A stretch of 64,000 bases of DNA from DAOSCP01 sp035379625 (GTDB lineage: Bacteria > Bacteroidota > Ignavibacteria > Ignavibacteriales > DAOSCP01), in NCBI GenBank assembly GCA_035379625.1, contig DAOSVM010000009.1, positions 18,252 through 82,251 on the forward strand, written 5' to 3'. How positions within the stretch are numbered: position 1 is the first letter of the stretch; each line of letters begins with the position of its first letter. A program made the translations under genes and the position numbers. Under the pieces are notes generated by a model, which saw only the letters and a list, made by a program, of their open reading frames with translations, was not told where the DNA came from and made no database searches. This document shows, piece after piece, positions 28,701 through 36,781 of this stretch.

Positions 28701-29872
28701 GTAAAATCGGGATTTTTTGCTAATAAAAGAGCAGAAATTGCTGATACAATAGGTGTAGAAAAGGAAGTACCGCTTACAGTTGTATAATTATTGTATAGAT
28801 CTGTTGTATAAATATTAGTTCCGGGTGCAACAATGTCAATTCTGTTGCCATAGTTTGAGAAACCAGCTTTTTTATCATTTTCATCTGATGCACCAACTGA
28901 AATAACTTCTTGGAAAAATGAAGGATAGTGAGGTTCAAATGAATTAGAATTTCCAGCGCTTGCAACAATAGTTACATTTTTGGAATAAGCGTAGTTTATA
29001 ACATCATAGAGAAGTTGTGAATATTTAGTATCGCCAAAACTCATATTAATAACTTTGCAGCCCATTTGAATTGCATAAATAACACCTAAAGCAACATCTA
29101 ATTCGGAAGCATTACCGGTTTTATCGAATGCACGAATATTCAATAGTTTTATATTTGATGAAATTCCAGAAATTCCAATATTGTTATTTTTAGTTGCAGA
29201 AATAATTCCAGCAACATTTGTACCGTGACCGTGTTCATCCATTGGATTGTTATCCGGAGTGGAAAAATCGTAATCAGAAGTAAAATTAAATCGGTTTACA
29301 AAATCGTAACCGGAATAATCATCAATAAAACCGTTGTTATCATCATCAATACCGTTAAATCTTTTGTCGTTTCCGTTTTCGTCTATTCCAGTTTCACCAG
29401 GATTAATAAAAAAAGCACCTTGCAAATCTTCGTGGTTGTAATCAATTCCAGTGTCAATAATTCCAACTAAAACATTACTGTTGGGCACATAATCGAGTGC
29501 ATCAAGGATTTTACATTTGTTAAGATACCATTGTTTATAAAATCCGGGGTCGTTTGGGAGCGAGTTTTCGACTTTGAAAGAAATTGGTTCAGAAACGTAT
29601 TCTACATTTTCATCATTTTTGAGTTCATTTTTAAGTTTTTCAACATCGCTTTTGGAGGCTTTTACTATATAAATATGTTCTAAAAATTTGTCATCCTTGT
29701 GGAAAATTTGAGCAAATGATATAATATTTGAACTTTTTGTATTGGATAATTTTTTTTTCAGAACTGTAATTTTATTGGAACTTTTAGGGGTAATTTGTTT
29801 GTATTTAAAGTAAAGATTTTGAGAATACAAAATCGAAATAAAACTAATAAGAATAAAAACCAGTTTTTTCAT
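25799..29872 (-). CDS. Secreted subtilisin-like (S8) protease with type IX sorting domain
   Basis: 1357 residues from the ATG at 29872, which is preceded by AAAGG and starts a signal peptide (MKKLVFILISFISILYSQ); an ATG seven codons upstream gives a poorer N-terminus. A propeptide-like section (about 20-100) is followed by the S8 domain with Asp in VGIIDTGID (near 141), His in HGHGTNVAG (near 215) and Ser in SGTSFSTP (near 362). The middle carries FG-GAP/VCBS-like pieces (DDFDKDGKTEI; NNDNLIDIFAIDGDGD). The C-terminus (YPNPYITS... to the lysine-rich end) is a type IX secretion sorting domain. It should be exported through the Sec system and then displayed or released by the type IX system. 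Confidence 0.93.
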   Translation of the reverse strand: MKKLVFILISFISILYSQNLYFKYKQITPKSSNKITVLKKKLSNTKSSNIISFAQIFHKDDKFLEHIYIVKASKSDVEKLKNELKNDENVEYVSEPISFKVENSLPNDPGFYKQWYLNKCKILDALDYVPNSNVLVGIIDTGIDYNHEDLQGAFFINPGETGIDENGNDKRFNGIDDDNNGFIDDYSGYDFVNRFNFTSDYDFSTPDNNPMDEHGHGTNVAGIISATKNNNIGISGISSNIKLLNIRAFDKTGNASELDVALGVIYAIQMGCKVINMSFGDTKYSQLLYDVINYAYSKNVTIVASAGNSNSFEPHYPSFFQEVISVGASDENDKKAGFSNYGNRIDIVAPGTNIYTTDLYNNYTTVSGTSFSTPIVSAISALLLAKNPDFTPTQIKNILKLTADDIEQPGSDILSGSGRLNALNALKYYPSGIFTIHSPVQDSSYFSDTININYSVLLPNYSNHKILLGIGTKPNNWTTLIDNLSQQGANLKFTLSTKDFYDTTYTLKIIVYTSNNSTIESSVTFYIVKKNINIYPIFLAPLNNGTDVGFATSVYTDKRAKAYIHYRQKGSSNFITSVITPNENLNFKDYFHYGKIINNDLGNCQIECYFEAKINNQSFINNNNGKYFTISIPDKNYSYDANKIAKFDGNEIFSNTFQSSDSANDIVLIYKNNRTYFYYLNNSTYPIDSIENFKAFLIDDFDKDGKTEIIGRTSTNLVIYKFSDNKLVKIYDQKNSYFPANSYDLNNNGIKNIFFRNTDTTFIVTELKNNSLQIIHVLKNFSKPKYYLNTFRTPSIAIGNINNDNLIDIFAIDGDGDIICWNYSNNNFTNAYTIETEFPSQGNCVISNNKLYFVSHTSNEDIVPLYILFTLTTTNNQTNLTSLNVFYDDFSDFNLNLDIKLKQTHNFIGLALPNAFYIYEDNSTSFSTSNNNDIIFINKKFKQNVLISNNIVNIIYYSSIMTSNYLFTTINNSVYFSENISNKIEIKTLNKTNVKIKKITFTQLNNSNVLIEWDAPLGDYNVFKTNNKINIITKKVNGTSLIDTIDGNYIYYAVSSTLSPDTFYKYSPLSQTILKSYSTDIQGFIKLTFNNPLNTNFYSDTMIKFNDKTLTFSTITFSSPNEILIKLNNYKTNVNYQITQLTIKDINNRINKFNGINFIFTQQNNKPINFFVKKYELQNDYTIKIFFNDKINKLLTTQSMQVSFIPQNELNTYEILDSAVILNVKQKPLNRVGIDTKITLSGVYSINNDSLTNVNNEIYISPMYNPQTEPIVYPNPYITSKHKSVIFSNLPADYDIYILSIEGNIINTISGKTKYYEWDGKDKENKSLNSGIYIYKIYRRTNSTYNEIKTGKIAIIK

Positions 29873-29905
29873 AAAACCTTTTTTTAATAACAAATATAAA
29901 AAAAT

Positions 29906-30160
29906 ATGATAACTACAAAAAATAAAAAAATCGTAACATATGACGAAATTAAAAGTTATTTGAAGCTAAATGTGCCAGTTATAAAATATTCAAATATTTT
30001 TATGGTTGATATAATTGGAGCAATAAAGATATTAAGCGGTTATCAAATTAGTGGAAACGAAGCAGAAAAATTAGCACATTCCTTTATTGAGAGTCTAATA
30101 AGCGAAGGAAAATTAAAAAAAGTACAAGAAAATACTTATAATGTAATAGAAGAATTTTAA
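29906..30160 (+). CDS. Small hypothetical protein
   Basis: 84 residues, divergent from the protease with 33 bases between starts, and 20 bases before the Fe-S carrier gene on the same strand. Mixed helix prediction and a winged-helix-like end (LAHSFIESLISEGKLKKVQENTYNV) that recalls small HTH proteins; no family is recognised. The junction to the next gene, with GAAAGGA at 30168-30174, suggests an operon with the A-type carrier. Because it would share a very short control region with the protease gene, joint control is possible. Confidence 0.6.
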   Translation: MITTKNKKIVTYDEIKSYLKLNVPVIKYSNIFMVDIIGAIKILSGYQISGNEAEKLAHSFIESLISEGKLKKVQENTYNVIEEF

Positions 30161-30180
30161 AAATTAGAAAGGAAACAAAA

Positions 30181-30519
30181 ATGCAAACAACACAAGATAT
30201 TTTATTAACGCCTAAAGCTATTGCTGAAGTAAAAAATATTATCGCAGAAAACGGCCTAGAGCAAGATGAAGTTTTTTTACGAATAGGTGTTAAGCCCGGT
30301 GGATGCTGTGGATTTAATTATTCAATGGGGCTTGATACAAATGTTGGTCCTCAAGATTCTTCATACGAATTTGATAATTTAAAAGTTGTTTTAGATGGGC
30401 AAACATTGTTTTATATAAATGGAACAACAATTGATTTCAAAGATGATGAAGAAGGAAAAGGTTTTATATTCATTAATCCAAACGAAAAAAATGATTGTGA
30501 GTGTGGCCATGACCACTAA
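30181..30519 (+). CDS. A-type iron-sulfur cluster carrier (IscA/ErpA/SufA family)
   Basis: 112 residues, usual length. The three conserved cysteines are Cys42 in GGCCGFNYS and Cys106 and Cys108 in the C-terminal CEC; an additional Cys43 is present where most members have serine. A-type carriers accept a cluster from the scaffold and pass it to apo-enzymes. The window is rich in Fe-S enzymes (two molybdenum hydroxylases, YgfK, GltBD), so many clients exist. AAAGGAAAC precedes the ATG. The last 11 bases overlap the start of the superoxide dismutase gene. Confidence 0.93.
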   Translation: MQTTQDILLTPKAIAEVKNIIAENGLEQDEVFLRIGVKPGGCCGFNYSMGLDTNVGPQDSSYEFDNLKVVLDGQTLFYINGTTIDFKDDEEGKGFIFINPNEKNDCECGHDH

Positions 30520-31231
30520 AATAAAATTCGGAACTATTTTAGTTTTGATTTTGTTACTAAATATATACAATGTGAATGCACAAAATAATAAAAATAAAGG
30601 AGATAAGAAGATGCCAAAATATGAACATTTACCGCTACCATATCCATCGAATGCATTAGAGCCTTACATTGATGCTCAAACTATGGAATTACATCACGGT
30701 AAACACCATGCAACTTATGTTACAAATTTTAACAATGCAATTAGCGGTCCAGAATTTGAAGGAAAAACAATTGAAGAAATTATTGCTAATGTTTCAAAGT
30801 ATCCTGTAGCAGTAAGAAATAATGGCGGTGGCTCTGTAAATCATACTCTCTTTTGGGAGATAATGACTCCAAATGCAAAACAAAAACCTGAAGGTGAATT
30901 ATTAGAAGCAATTGAAAAAGAGTTTGGTTCATTTGAGAAATTCAAAGAGACTTTTAACGCTGCAGCAATGGGCAGATTTGGTTCAGGTTGGGCCTGGTTA
31001 ATTGTAACTAAAGATAAAAAATTGAAAGTAATTTCAACTCCAAATCAAGATAGTCCGGAAATGGATGTTGTACCTGAAGCAGATAGAGGTAAACCAATTT
31101 TACTCCTTGATGTTTGGGAACACGCTTATTATTTGAAATATCAAAACAGACGTGTTGAGTATGTTAACAATTTTTGGAATGTAATTAACTGGGATAAAGT
31201 TGCAGAATTATATAAGAAAGCAATGAACTAA
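30509..31231 (+). CDS. Fe/Mn superoxide dismutase with a signal peptide
   Basis: Iron/manganese superoxide dismutase. From the ATG at 30509 it is 240 residues with a clear signal peptide (MTTKIKFGTILVLILLLNIY, cleavage likely after NVNA), so it should act outside the cytoplasm. A second ATG at 30611, preceded by AAAGGAG at good distance, would give the classic 206-residue cytosolic enzyme. Metal ligands (numbered from the second ATG) are His28 in LHHGKHH, the His of NHTLFW, and the Asp and His of DVWEHAYY; FGSGWAWL is the family motif. The first start overlaps the Fe-S carrier gene. I cannot decide between manganese and iron. Confidence 0.9.
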   Translation: MTTKIKFGTILVLILLLNIYNVNAQNNKNKGDKKMPKYEHLPLPYPSNALEPYIDAQTMELHHGKHHATYVTNFNNAISGPEFEGKTIEEIIANVSKYPVAVRNNGGGSVNHTLFWEIMTPNAKQKPEGELLEAIEKEFGSFEKFKETFNAAAMGRFGSGWAWLIVTKDKKLKVISTPNQDSPEMDVVPEADRGKPILLLDVWEHAYYLKYQNRRVEYVNNFWNVINWDKVAELYKKAMN

Positions 31232-31257
31232 AGCCATAACATCTCCCACATTATCTT

Positions 31258-31280
31258 GCCGCCGAAAGGTGGCTTTTTTT
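31258..31280 (+). terminator. Rho-independent terminator after superoxide dismutase
   Basis: GCCGCC-GAAA-GGTGGC hairpin followed by eight T, 27 bases after the stop codon. Confidence 0.85.
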
Positions 31281-31285
31281 TATTT

Positions 31286-31314
31286 AAAAAAGGCAAAATA
31301 ATTTTGCCTTTTTT
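31286..31314. terminator. Bidirectional terminator
   Basis: AAAAAGGCAAAAT/ATTTTGCCTTTTT inverted repeat between the convergent superoxide dismutase and SRPBCC genes; the A and T tracts on the two sides would serve both strands. Confidence 0.75.
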
Positions 31315-31348
31315 ATTTGGTGAACAAATTATAAACATAAATGAATCT

Positions 31349-31795
31349 TTAATTGTGATTATTTTCTACTTCATTTTTTAATTCATGGAGATTTTTTAAT
31401 AAGCCAGCTTCAAGCTTTTTTTGAAAATTACTTCTAAAGATTAATGGTAAAACACCTTGTAAACTTTCTTCAACTGTAACAATTGTTGTATTGTCCTTGG
31501 AAGTGAATGTCCAATTATGAATAGCACTTGTTCCAATAATTTTGCCTGTCCAACCAAAGGCAGTAAATTCGTTAGCAGTATGGATTTTTGAATTAAAAGT
31601 AAATCCATCAGCTTCCCATTTAAATTCAGTTCCTTCTATTGGTTTATTATCAATTATAACTTTGGTGACTGATTTTTGCCATTTAGGCCATTCTTTAATA
31701 TTAGTTAAAACTTTCCATACTGTTTCAACAGGTGCATTGATTTGAATTTGATTTTTTGCGAATACAGGAGCATTATTATTAACAGGAATGTTCAT
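31349..31795 (-). CDS. SRPBCC family (START-like) protein
   Basis: 148 residues with the helix-grip fold pattern of polyketide cyclase/START-like proteins: an early beta strand then INAPVETVWKVLTNIKEWPKWQ (helix with conserved W-x-x-W), a central strand set and a long C-terminal helix (EAGLLKNLHELKNEVEN). These bind small hydrophobic ligands; none can be named. AAAGGAAATATT precedes the ATG. It stands alone, convergent with the superoxide dismutase gene and divergent from the sigma-54 regulator. Confidence 0.82.
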   Translation of the reverse strand: MNIPVNNNAPVFAKNQIQINAPVETVWKVLTNIKEWPKWQKSVTKVIIDNKPIEGTEFKWEADGFTFNSKIHTANEFTAFGWTGKIIGTSAIHNWTFTSKDNTTIVTVEESLQGVLPLIFRSNFQKKLEAGLLKNLHELKNEVENNHN

Positions 31796-32128
31796 AATAT
31801 TTCCTTTTATTGTTTATGATTAATATATGAGTTAAATTGATAATCTTCATACAGAAAAAAAGAAATTATAAATATTATAATTAAAGAAATTGACATAATT
31901 TTTTTTTTAAGAAATTGTTAATTTTCATAATTTATTGCCTTTATTTTTATTTAAAAAAAAGCTCAACAAGTGTGTGTGAATAAAAGTTCAATTAAATTAA
32001 ATATAATACGTAATTTAGCTTTTTATTATACTTATATAATGTTGTGGATTATCTTCAGAAGAAAAATAATAATTTTATTCGATTTAATTAAAGAAATTGT
32101 TATTTTTAAATGATAAAAAAAAAAGATT
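31796..32128. other. A+T-rich divergent intergenic region
   Basis: A 333-base spacer between the divergent SRPBCC and sigma-54 regulator genes. It should hold two promoters, but I find no clear -24/-12 site, operator palindrome, hairpin or small gene in it. Confidence 0.6.
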
Positions 32129-33250
32129 ATGACTGTAAGAGAGTTCCAAAAAGAATTTGGGATAATAGGTAGTTCATCCGAAATTAAAAATATTATTTTA
32201 ACAATAATGCAAGTGGCAAAGTCGGATGTAAGTGTTTTATTGATAGGTGAGAGTGGAGTAGGGAAAGAAGTTTTTGCTAAAGCGATACATCGATATAGCC
32301 ACAGAGCAGATAAACCAATGGTAAGTGTAAATTGCGGCGCTATTCCTGAAAGTTTAATAGAGAGTGAACTTTTTGGGCACGTCAAAGGGGCTTATACTGG
32401 TGCAAGTGATAGTCGAAAAGGGTATTTTGAATTGGCGGATGGCGGAACTTTATTTTTAGATGAAATTGGTGAGATGCCTTATCACTTGCAAGTTAAGTTA
32501 TTGCGAGCTATTGAGTACAAAGAGTTTCTTAAAGTTGGCGATGAAAAGGTAACAAAAGTAGATGTAAGAATAATTGCTGCTACTAATAGAGATTTGGAAC
32601 AGGAAGTTGAAGATAAAAAGTTTCGTAAGGATTTATATTATCGATTGAAATCTGTTGTTATAAATATTCCACCTCTTCGTGAAAGAAAAGCAGATATTGA
32701 TGAGTTGGTCTTTTATTATATTTCACAGTATGCAAAAAAACATAATATTAATGAAATTTCTATTACCGATGAAGCTAAAGAATTGTTAAGGAATTATCAT
32801 TGGCCAGGTAATGTTAGAGAGTTAAAAAGTGTTATTGAAACGGCTTGCGCTATTAGTTCCGATCACATATTAAACGATAAAATATTTTTAAAGCTATTAA
32901 AAATAGAAAGAGCAATTCAAGTTGTAGGTAATTATCTACCGCAACAAATTCCTTCTAAAGAGCAATACAATCAAAATGATGATTTATTGCTAATTAAAGC
33001 GGCTTTGGTTGAAATTAAAAAAGACCTTATTGATATCAAATTCCAATTAAATGATTTGAATAAAAATCATAACAATAACAATGAACATATCGTTTCTTTT
33101 TCAGAAGTTACGCCTTTGAAAGAATTAGAAAAAAATGAAATTTTGAAAGCTTTAAATTATACAAAATGGAATAAAAGACAAGCTGCAAAACTTTTAGGAA
33201 TTAATGAAAGAACTTTATATAGGAAATTAGATGAATACAATATTAAATAA
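32129..33250 (+). CDS. Sigma-54-dependent transcriptional activator without receiver domain
   Basis: 373 residues. The AAA+ domain starts almost at the N-terminus: Walker A GESGVGKE (40-47), the sigma-54 contact loop GAYTGAS (near 94), Walker B TLFLDEIGEMP (near 109) and an R-finger region (LRERKADIDE near 188). A linker then leads to a C-terminal Fis-type HTH (NKRQAAKLLGINERTLYRKL near 350). There is no receiver or sensory domain before the AAA+ module, so it is either regulated by a partner protein or by expression. The gene overlaps lptE by 20 bases, an arrangement found in other FCB-group genomes. Its targets are unknown. Confidence 0.92.
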   Translation: MTVREFQKEFGIIGSSSEIKNIILTIMQVAKSDVSVLLIGESGVGKEVFAKAIHRYSHRADKPMVSVNCGAIPESLIESELFGHVKGAYTGASDSRKGYFELADGGTLFLDEIGEMPYHLQVKLLRAIEYKEFLKVGDEKVTKVDVRIIAATNRDLEQEVEDKKFRKDLYYRLKSVVINIPPLRERKADIDELVFYYISQYAKKHNINEISITDEAKELLRNYHWPGNVRELKSVIETACAISSDHILNDKIFLKLLKIERAIQVVGNYLPQQIPSKEQYNQNDDLLLIKAALVEIKKDLIDIKFQLNDLNKNHNNNNEHIVSFSEVTPLKELEKNEILKALNYTKWNKRQAAKLLGINERTLYRKLDEYNIK

Positions 33251-33746
33251 AAAGTATAATTTGGTTTATTTTTTATTACTTTTGGTTTTATCAGGTTGTA
33301 GTTATTCTTTTACAGGAGCATCTTTACCGCCAGAATATAAAACTTTTGGTATTGCATCTTTTGAAGATAGAACTAACTCTGCAGAGCCAAATTTGGTACA
33401 GAAATTTAGAGAAAAATTATTAAATACTTTTATTTCGGATAATTCGTTAAAATATACTGATCCAAATAAAGCAGATTTAGTTTTTGATGTATTTATAACA
33501 GGGTTTAGTGATCAATTATCATCAATTGCATCAGGAGAAAATTTAAAAACAAAAAAAATTAGTATTTCAGTAAGTGTTGTTTGTTATGATATTAAAAATA
33601 ATAAAAAATATTATGAACAATCTTTTAATAATTTTCAAGAATATGAAATCAAGCAAAATGTATTAGTTGAAAGGAGTGCAGCTATTGAAGCTACAATTGA
33701 TAAACTATGTGAAGATATTTTACTGCGAACAATATCTAATTGGTAA
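33231..33746 (+). CDS. lptE: LPS-assembly lipoprotein LptE
   Basis: 171 residues. A signal sequence (KKYNLVYFLLLLVLSGC) ends in a lipobox with the acylated Cys near residue 23, followed by SYSFTGASLPPEYKTFGIASFEDRT, the typical opening of LptE in Bacteroidota. The rest has the alternating strand/helix pattern of the family and ends with LCEDILLRTISNW. LptE plugs the LptD barrel in the outer membrane and inserts LPS, so the organism has a diderm envelope. Translation probably couples to the sigma-54 regulator through the 20-base overlap. Confidence 0.85.
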   Translation: MNTILNKKYNLVYFLLLLVLSGCSYSFTGASLPPEYKTFGIASFEDRTNSAEPNLVQKFREKLLNTFISDNSLKYTDPNKADLVFDVFITGFSDQLSSIASGENLKTKKISISVSVVCYDIKNNKKYYEQSFNNFQEYEIKQNVLVERSAAIEATIDKLCEDILLRTISNW

Positions 33747-33755
33747 TATAAATTA

Positions 33756-33786
33756 TTGTAAAATAATGAGATTTTATTTAAATTAA
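33756..33786 (+). promoter_or_regulatory. Candidate promoter of leuS
   Basis: TTG at 33756, then 20 bases, then TAAATTAA at 33779. This resembles the Bacteroidota pattern TTG-N19-21-TAnnTTTG, although the last bases differ. The same 30-base stretch, with four differences, is found before the gene at 44537. Confidence 0.4.
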
Positions 33787-33816
33787 AATTTTAAAACAAA
33801 TTTTATGAGAGAGATT

Positions 33817-36282
33817 ATGAAATACAATTTCAGTGAAATTGAAAAGAAGTGGCAAAATTATTGGGAAGAAAAAAAAGTTTACAAAACCGATTTTAACAAA
33901 ACAGAAAATAAGTATTATACTTTAGTAATGTTTTTATATCCATCAGGTGCTAAATTACATTGTGGGCACTGGTATAACTACGGGCCAACAGATTCATTTG
34001 CAAGATATAAAAAATTAAAAGGTTATAATGTTTTTGAGCCAATGGGATATGATGCTTTCGGATTACCAGCAGAAAATTATGCTATAAAAACTGGAGTTCA
34101 TCCATACGATAGTACTATGAAAAACATCGAAGATATTCGCGGCCAATTAAAGTCTATGGGATGTATGTATGATATGGATGCTGAATTAATGACTTGTGTC
34201 CCAGAATATTACAAATGGAATCAATGGTTGTTTATACAACTTTATAAAAAAGGTTTAGCATACAGAAAAAATGCTCCTGTTAACTGGTGTAATTCTTGCC
34301 AAACAGTTCTAGCAAACGAACAGGTTACAGCTGATGGTAGTTGTGAAAGATGCGGAACAACAGTTATTAGAAAAGATCTTACTCAATGGTTTTTTAAAAT
34401 AACAGCTTACGCAGACGAATTATTAGAAGGGTTGGATAAAATAAATTGGCCTGAAAAAACTAAAATTATGCAACGTAATTGGATTGGGAAAAGCTACGGT
34501 GCAGAAATTAATTTTAAAGTTGAAAATTCTGATATTACTTTAACTGTTTTTACAACACGTCCAGATACTGTTTTTGGTGTTACTTATGTAGTTTTAGCTC
34601 CTGAACATCCTATTGTTCAACAAATTACAAAACCAGAATACAAAGAAGCTGTTGAAAAATATATAAATGAAACATTAAAATTATCAGAAATAGAAAGATC
34701 TTCAACAGTAAAAGAAAAAACTGGCGTACCTACAGGGGCTTTTGCGTTAAATCCTGTGAATGGTGAAAAAATACCAATTCTTATAGCTGATTATGTAATA
34801 GGTACTTATGGAACTGGTTGCGTGATGGCTGTACCTGCACATGATGAAAGAGATTTTGAATTTGCTAAAAAATATAACTTACCAATCAAAAAAGTTATTT
34901 TACAAGAAGGAACAAAGCCAGAAGATGAATTAACTGAAGCTTATGTTGAAAGCGGAACTGTTATAAATTCTGGTGAATGGAATGGTTTAAATTCTGAAGA
35001 TTTTAAAGAAAAAATTGTTGAATGGTTAGAAAAAAATAATTGTGGTAAGAGAACAATTAATTATAGATTGAGAGACTGGTTAATTTCCAGACAAAGATAC
35101 TGGGGCACTCCAATTCCAGTTATTCATTGCGAGCATTGCGGTGAGGTTTTGGTAGAGGAAGATCAATTACCAGTTGTTTTACCTTATAATGTTGAGTTTA
35201 GGCCAGATGGTCAATCTCCATTAGCAAGATGTGAAGAATTTATTAAGGTAAAATGTCCGAAATGTGGGCGTGATGCGAAAAGAGATCCTGATACAATGGA
35301 TACTTTTGTCGATTCATCTTGGTATTATTTTAGATATTTAAATCCAAAATACGATAAAGGAATGTTTGATAAAGAATTAGCAGATAAATGGGTACCTGTT
35401 GATATGTATGTAGGAGGTGCAGAGCACGCAACAATGCACTTGCTTTATGCTAGATTTATCCATAAATTCTTACGTGATATCGGATTAACAAATAGCGATG
35501 AACCGTTCCAAACTTTAATTCATCAAGGGACGATTACTAATCAAGGCGCAAAGATGTCGAAATCCAAAGGGAATGTTGTAAATCCAGATGATTTTATTTC
35601 TCAATACGGTTCGGATGTCTTCAGAATGTATTTGATGTTTATGGGCCCTTATGAGCAAGGTGGTGATTGGAGTGATAAAGGTATTGTTGGTATTGATAGA
35701 TTTGTTCAAAAGATATACAGTTTATTTATTGAGAATGAAGCTTTGAAAAATACTAAATTTGAAGATAAATACGAACTTTCAAAATTGAATAATGCTGATA
35801 AGATAATTTACAGAAAAACAAACCAAGCAATTAAAAAATTTGAAGATGAAATTTCTACTTTCAGATTTAATACAGCTATTGCAACCTTGATGGAACTATA
35901 TAATGAAGTTACCAAAAATTGGGAACAAGCAACTGATGAAATTAAAAGATATTTTCTTGATAGGTTTAATATACTAATTGCAGCAATAGCACCACATTTA
36001 GCGGAGGAATGCTGGCAAATAATGGGGCACAATAGTACTATTTTTGAAAATCCTGTTTGGTTCGATTATGATGAAGAAGGAACAAAGGAAGATAGCGTTG
36101 TTATAGCTTGCCAGTTTAATGGAAAGATGAGAGGTACTATTGAAGTATCGATAAATGCAGAACAACAAGATGTTGAAAAATTAGTAAAAGAAAATCCATC
36201 CTTAAACAGATATCTTGCGGATAAAGAAGTTATTAAAGTAATTTTTGTTAAGAATAAAATTATTAATTTTATAATCAAATAG
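33817..36282 (+). CDS. leuS: Leucyl-tRNA synthetase
   Basis: Class I synthetase charging tRNA-Leu, 821 residues. The HIGH-type signature is PSGAKLHCGHWYNY (near 47), a Cys replacing the usual hydrophobic residue; the zinc finger CNSC...CERC is near 157-175; the CP1 editing domain shows TTRPDTVFGVTY (near 248) and GTGCVMAVPAHDERD (near 333); KMSKSKGN is near 582. I prefer the ATG at 33817 since GAGAGA lies just before it; an ATG at 33805 would add four residues. The HWYNYGPTD form is seen in deep FCB and related lineages rather than in classic Bacteroidales. Confidence 0.96.
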   Translation: MKYNFSEIEKKWQNYWEEKKVYKTDFNKTENKYYTLVMFLYPSGAKLHCGHWYNYGPTDSFARYKKLKGYNVFEPMGYDAFGLPAENYAIKTGVHPYDSTMKNIEDIRGQLKSMGCMYDMDAELMTCVPEYYKWNQWLFIQLYKKGLAYRKNAPVNWCNSCQTVLANEQVTADGSCERCGTTVIRKDLTQWFFKITAYADELLEGLDKINWPEKTKIMQRNWIGKSYGAEINFKVENSDITLTVFTTRPDTVFGVTYVVLAPEHPIVQQITKPEYKEAVEKYINETLKLSEIERSSTVKEKTGVPTGAFALNPVNGEKIPILIADYVIGTYGTGCVMAVPAHDERDFEFAKKYNLPIKKVILQEGTKPEDELTEAYVESGTVINSGEWNGLNSEDFKEKIVEWLEKNNCGKRTINYRLRDWLISRQRYWGTPIPVIHCEHCGEVLVEEDQLPVVLPYNVEFRPDGQSPLARCEEFIKVKCPKCGRDAKRDPDTMDTFVDSSWYYFRYLNPKYDKGMFDKELADKWVPVDMYVGGAEHATMHLLYARFIHKFLRDIGLTNSDEPFQTLIHQGTITNQGAKMSKSKGNVVNPDDFISQYGSDVFRMYLMFMGPYEQGGDWSDKGIVGIDRFVQKIYSLFIENEALKNTKFEDKYELSKLNNADKIIYRKTNQAIKKFEDEISTFRFNTAIATLMELYNEVTKNWEQATDEIKRYFLDRFNILIAAIAPHLAEECWQIMGHNSTIFENPVWFDYDEEGTKEDSVVIACQFNGKMRGTIEVSINAEQQDVEKLVKENPSLNRYLADKEVIKVIFVKNKIINFIIK

Positions 36283-36293
36283 AACTTACATAG

Positions 36294-36316
36294 GCTGCCG
36301 AAAGGCAGCTTTTTTT
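36294..36316 (+). terminator. Rho-independent terminator after leuS
   Basis: GCTGCC-GAAA-GGCAGC hairpin followed by seven T, 11 bases after the leuS stop. Confidence 0.9.
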
Positions 36317-36342
36317 ATAAAAATAATTAAAAACATTTTCTA

Positions 36343-36393
36343 TTACTCGGACAGTGTAAGCATAAGCTCACGTGCAGCGGCCGCTGCACGTGA
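36343..36393 (-). repeat. Dispersed hairpin repeat, copy C
   Basis: Minus-strand copy with core TATGCTTACACTGTCCGAG and, beside it, a perfect 26-base palindrome (36368-36393) centred on GCGGCCGC, without loop. The core has the most changes of the seven copies, and the TTTTTGCAA flank is missing. Confidence 0.75.
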
Positions 36394-36553
36394 TAAATAA
36401 TATTATAACAACAAAACATTAGAATAACTGTTATTTGTAACAATGACTGATACAATCAGTTATAAAAATTACTTTAATCATTAATATAGAATATAAGCAC
36501 TTCTACCTTAAATAAAACTATTATACAAAAGAGAATATAAATACCAATAATCA

Positions 36554-36781
36554 CTAAAAACAATCTTCAACAAACGGGCAACCATAACAATCGTAATCAT
36601 TCACTTCACATAAACCATGTGCTTGACCATATAGTACGTTATAGAAATCATAATAGATATCATCATCATCTTCTTCTTCATAATATTCATAACCAAAATC
36701 AACGGAATCAAAATATTCAAATTCTTCCATTTCATCATCATTTTGATTTACTGAATTTAAATTTTCATTGTTAGTAGCCAT
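36554..36781 (-). CDS. Small acidic protein with cysteine-rich C-terminus
   Basis: 75 residues with a good ribosome site (AGGTGATAAA before ATG 36781). Residues 1-15 are Asn-rich, residues 15-50 are almost all Asp, Glu, Tyr and Phe, and the end carries four cysteines (C58, C64, C67, C74; GLCEVNDYDCYGCPFVEDCF). The spacing would suit a small metal or Fe-S site. No family is recognised. It has no neighbour on its strand and sits between repeat copies C and D. Confidence 0.6.
   Translation of the reverse strand: MATNNENLNSVNQNDDEMEEFEYFDSVDFGYEYYEEEDDDDIYYDFYNVLYGQAHGLCEVNDYDCYGCPFVEDCF

Noticed and set aside
30419..30508. Longer start for the superoxide dismutase
   Set aside because: It lies within the Fe-S carrier gene in another frame and puts 30 charged residues before the signal peptide.
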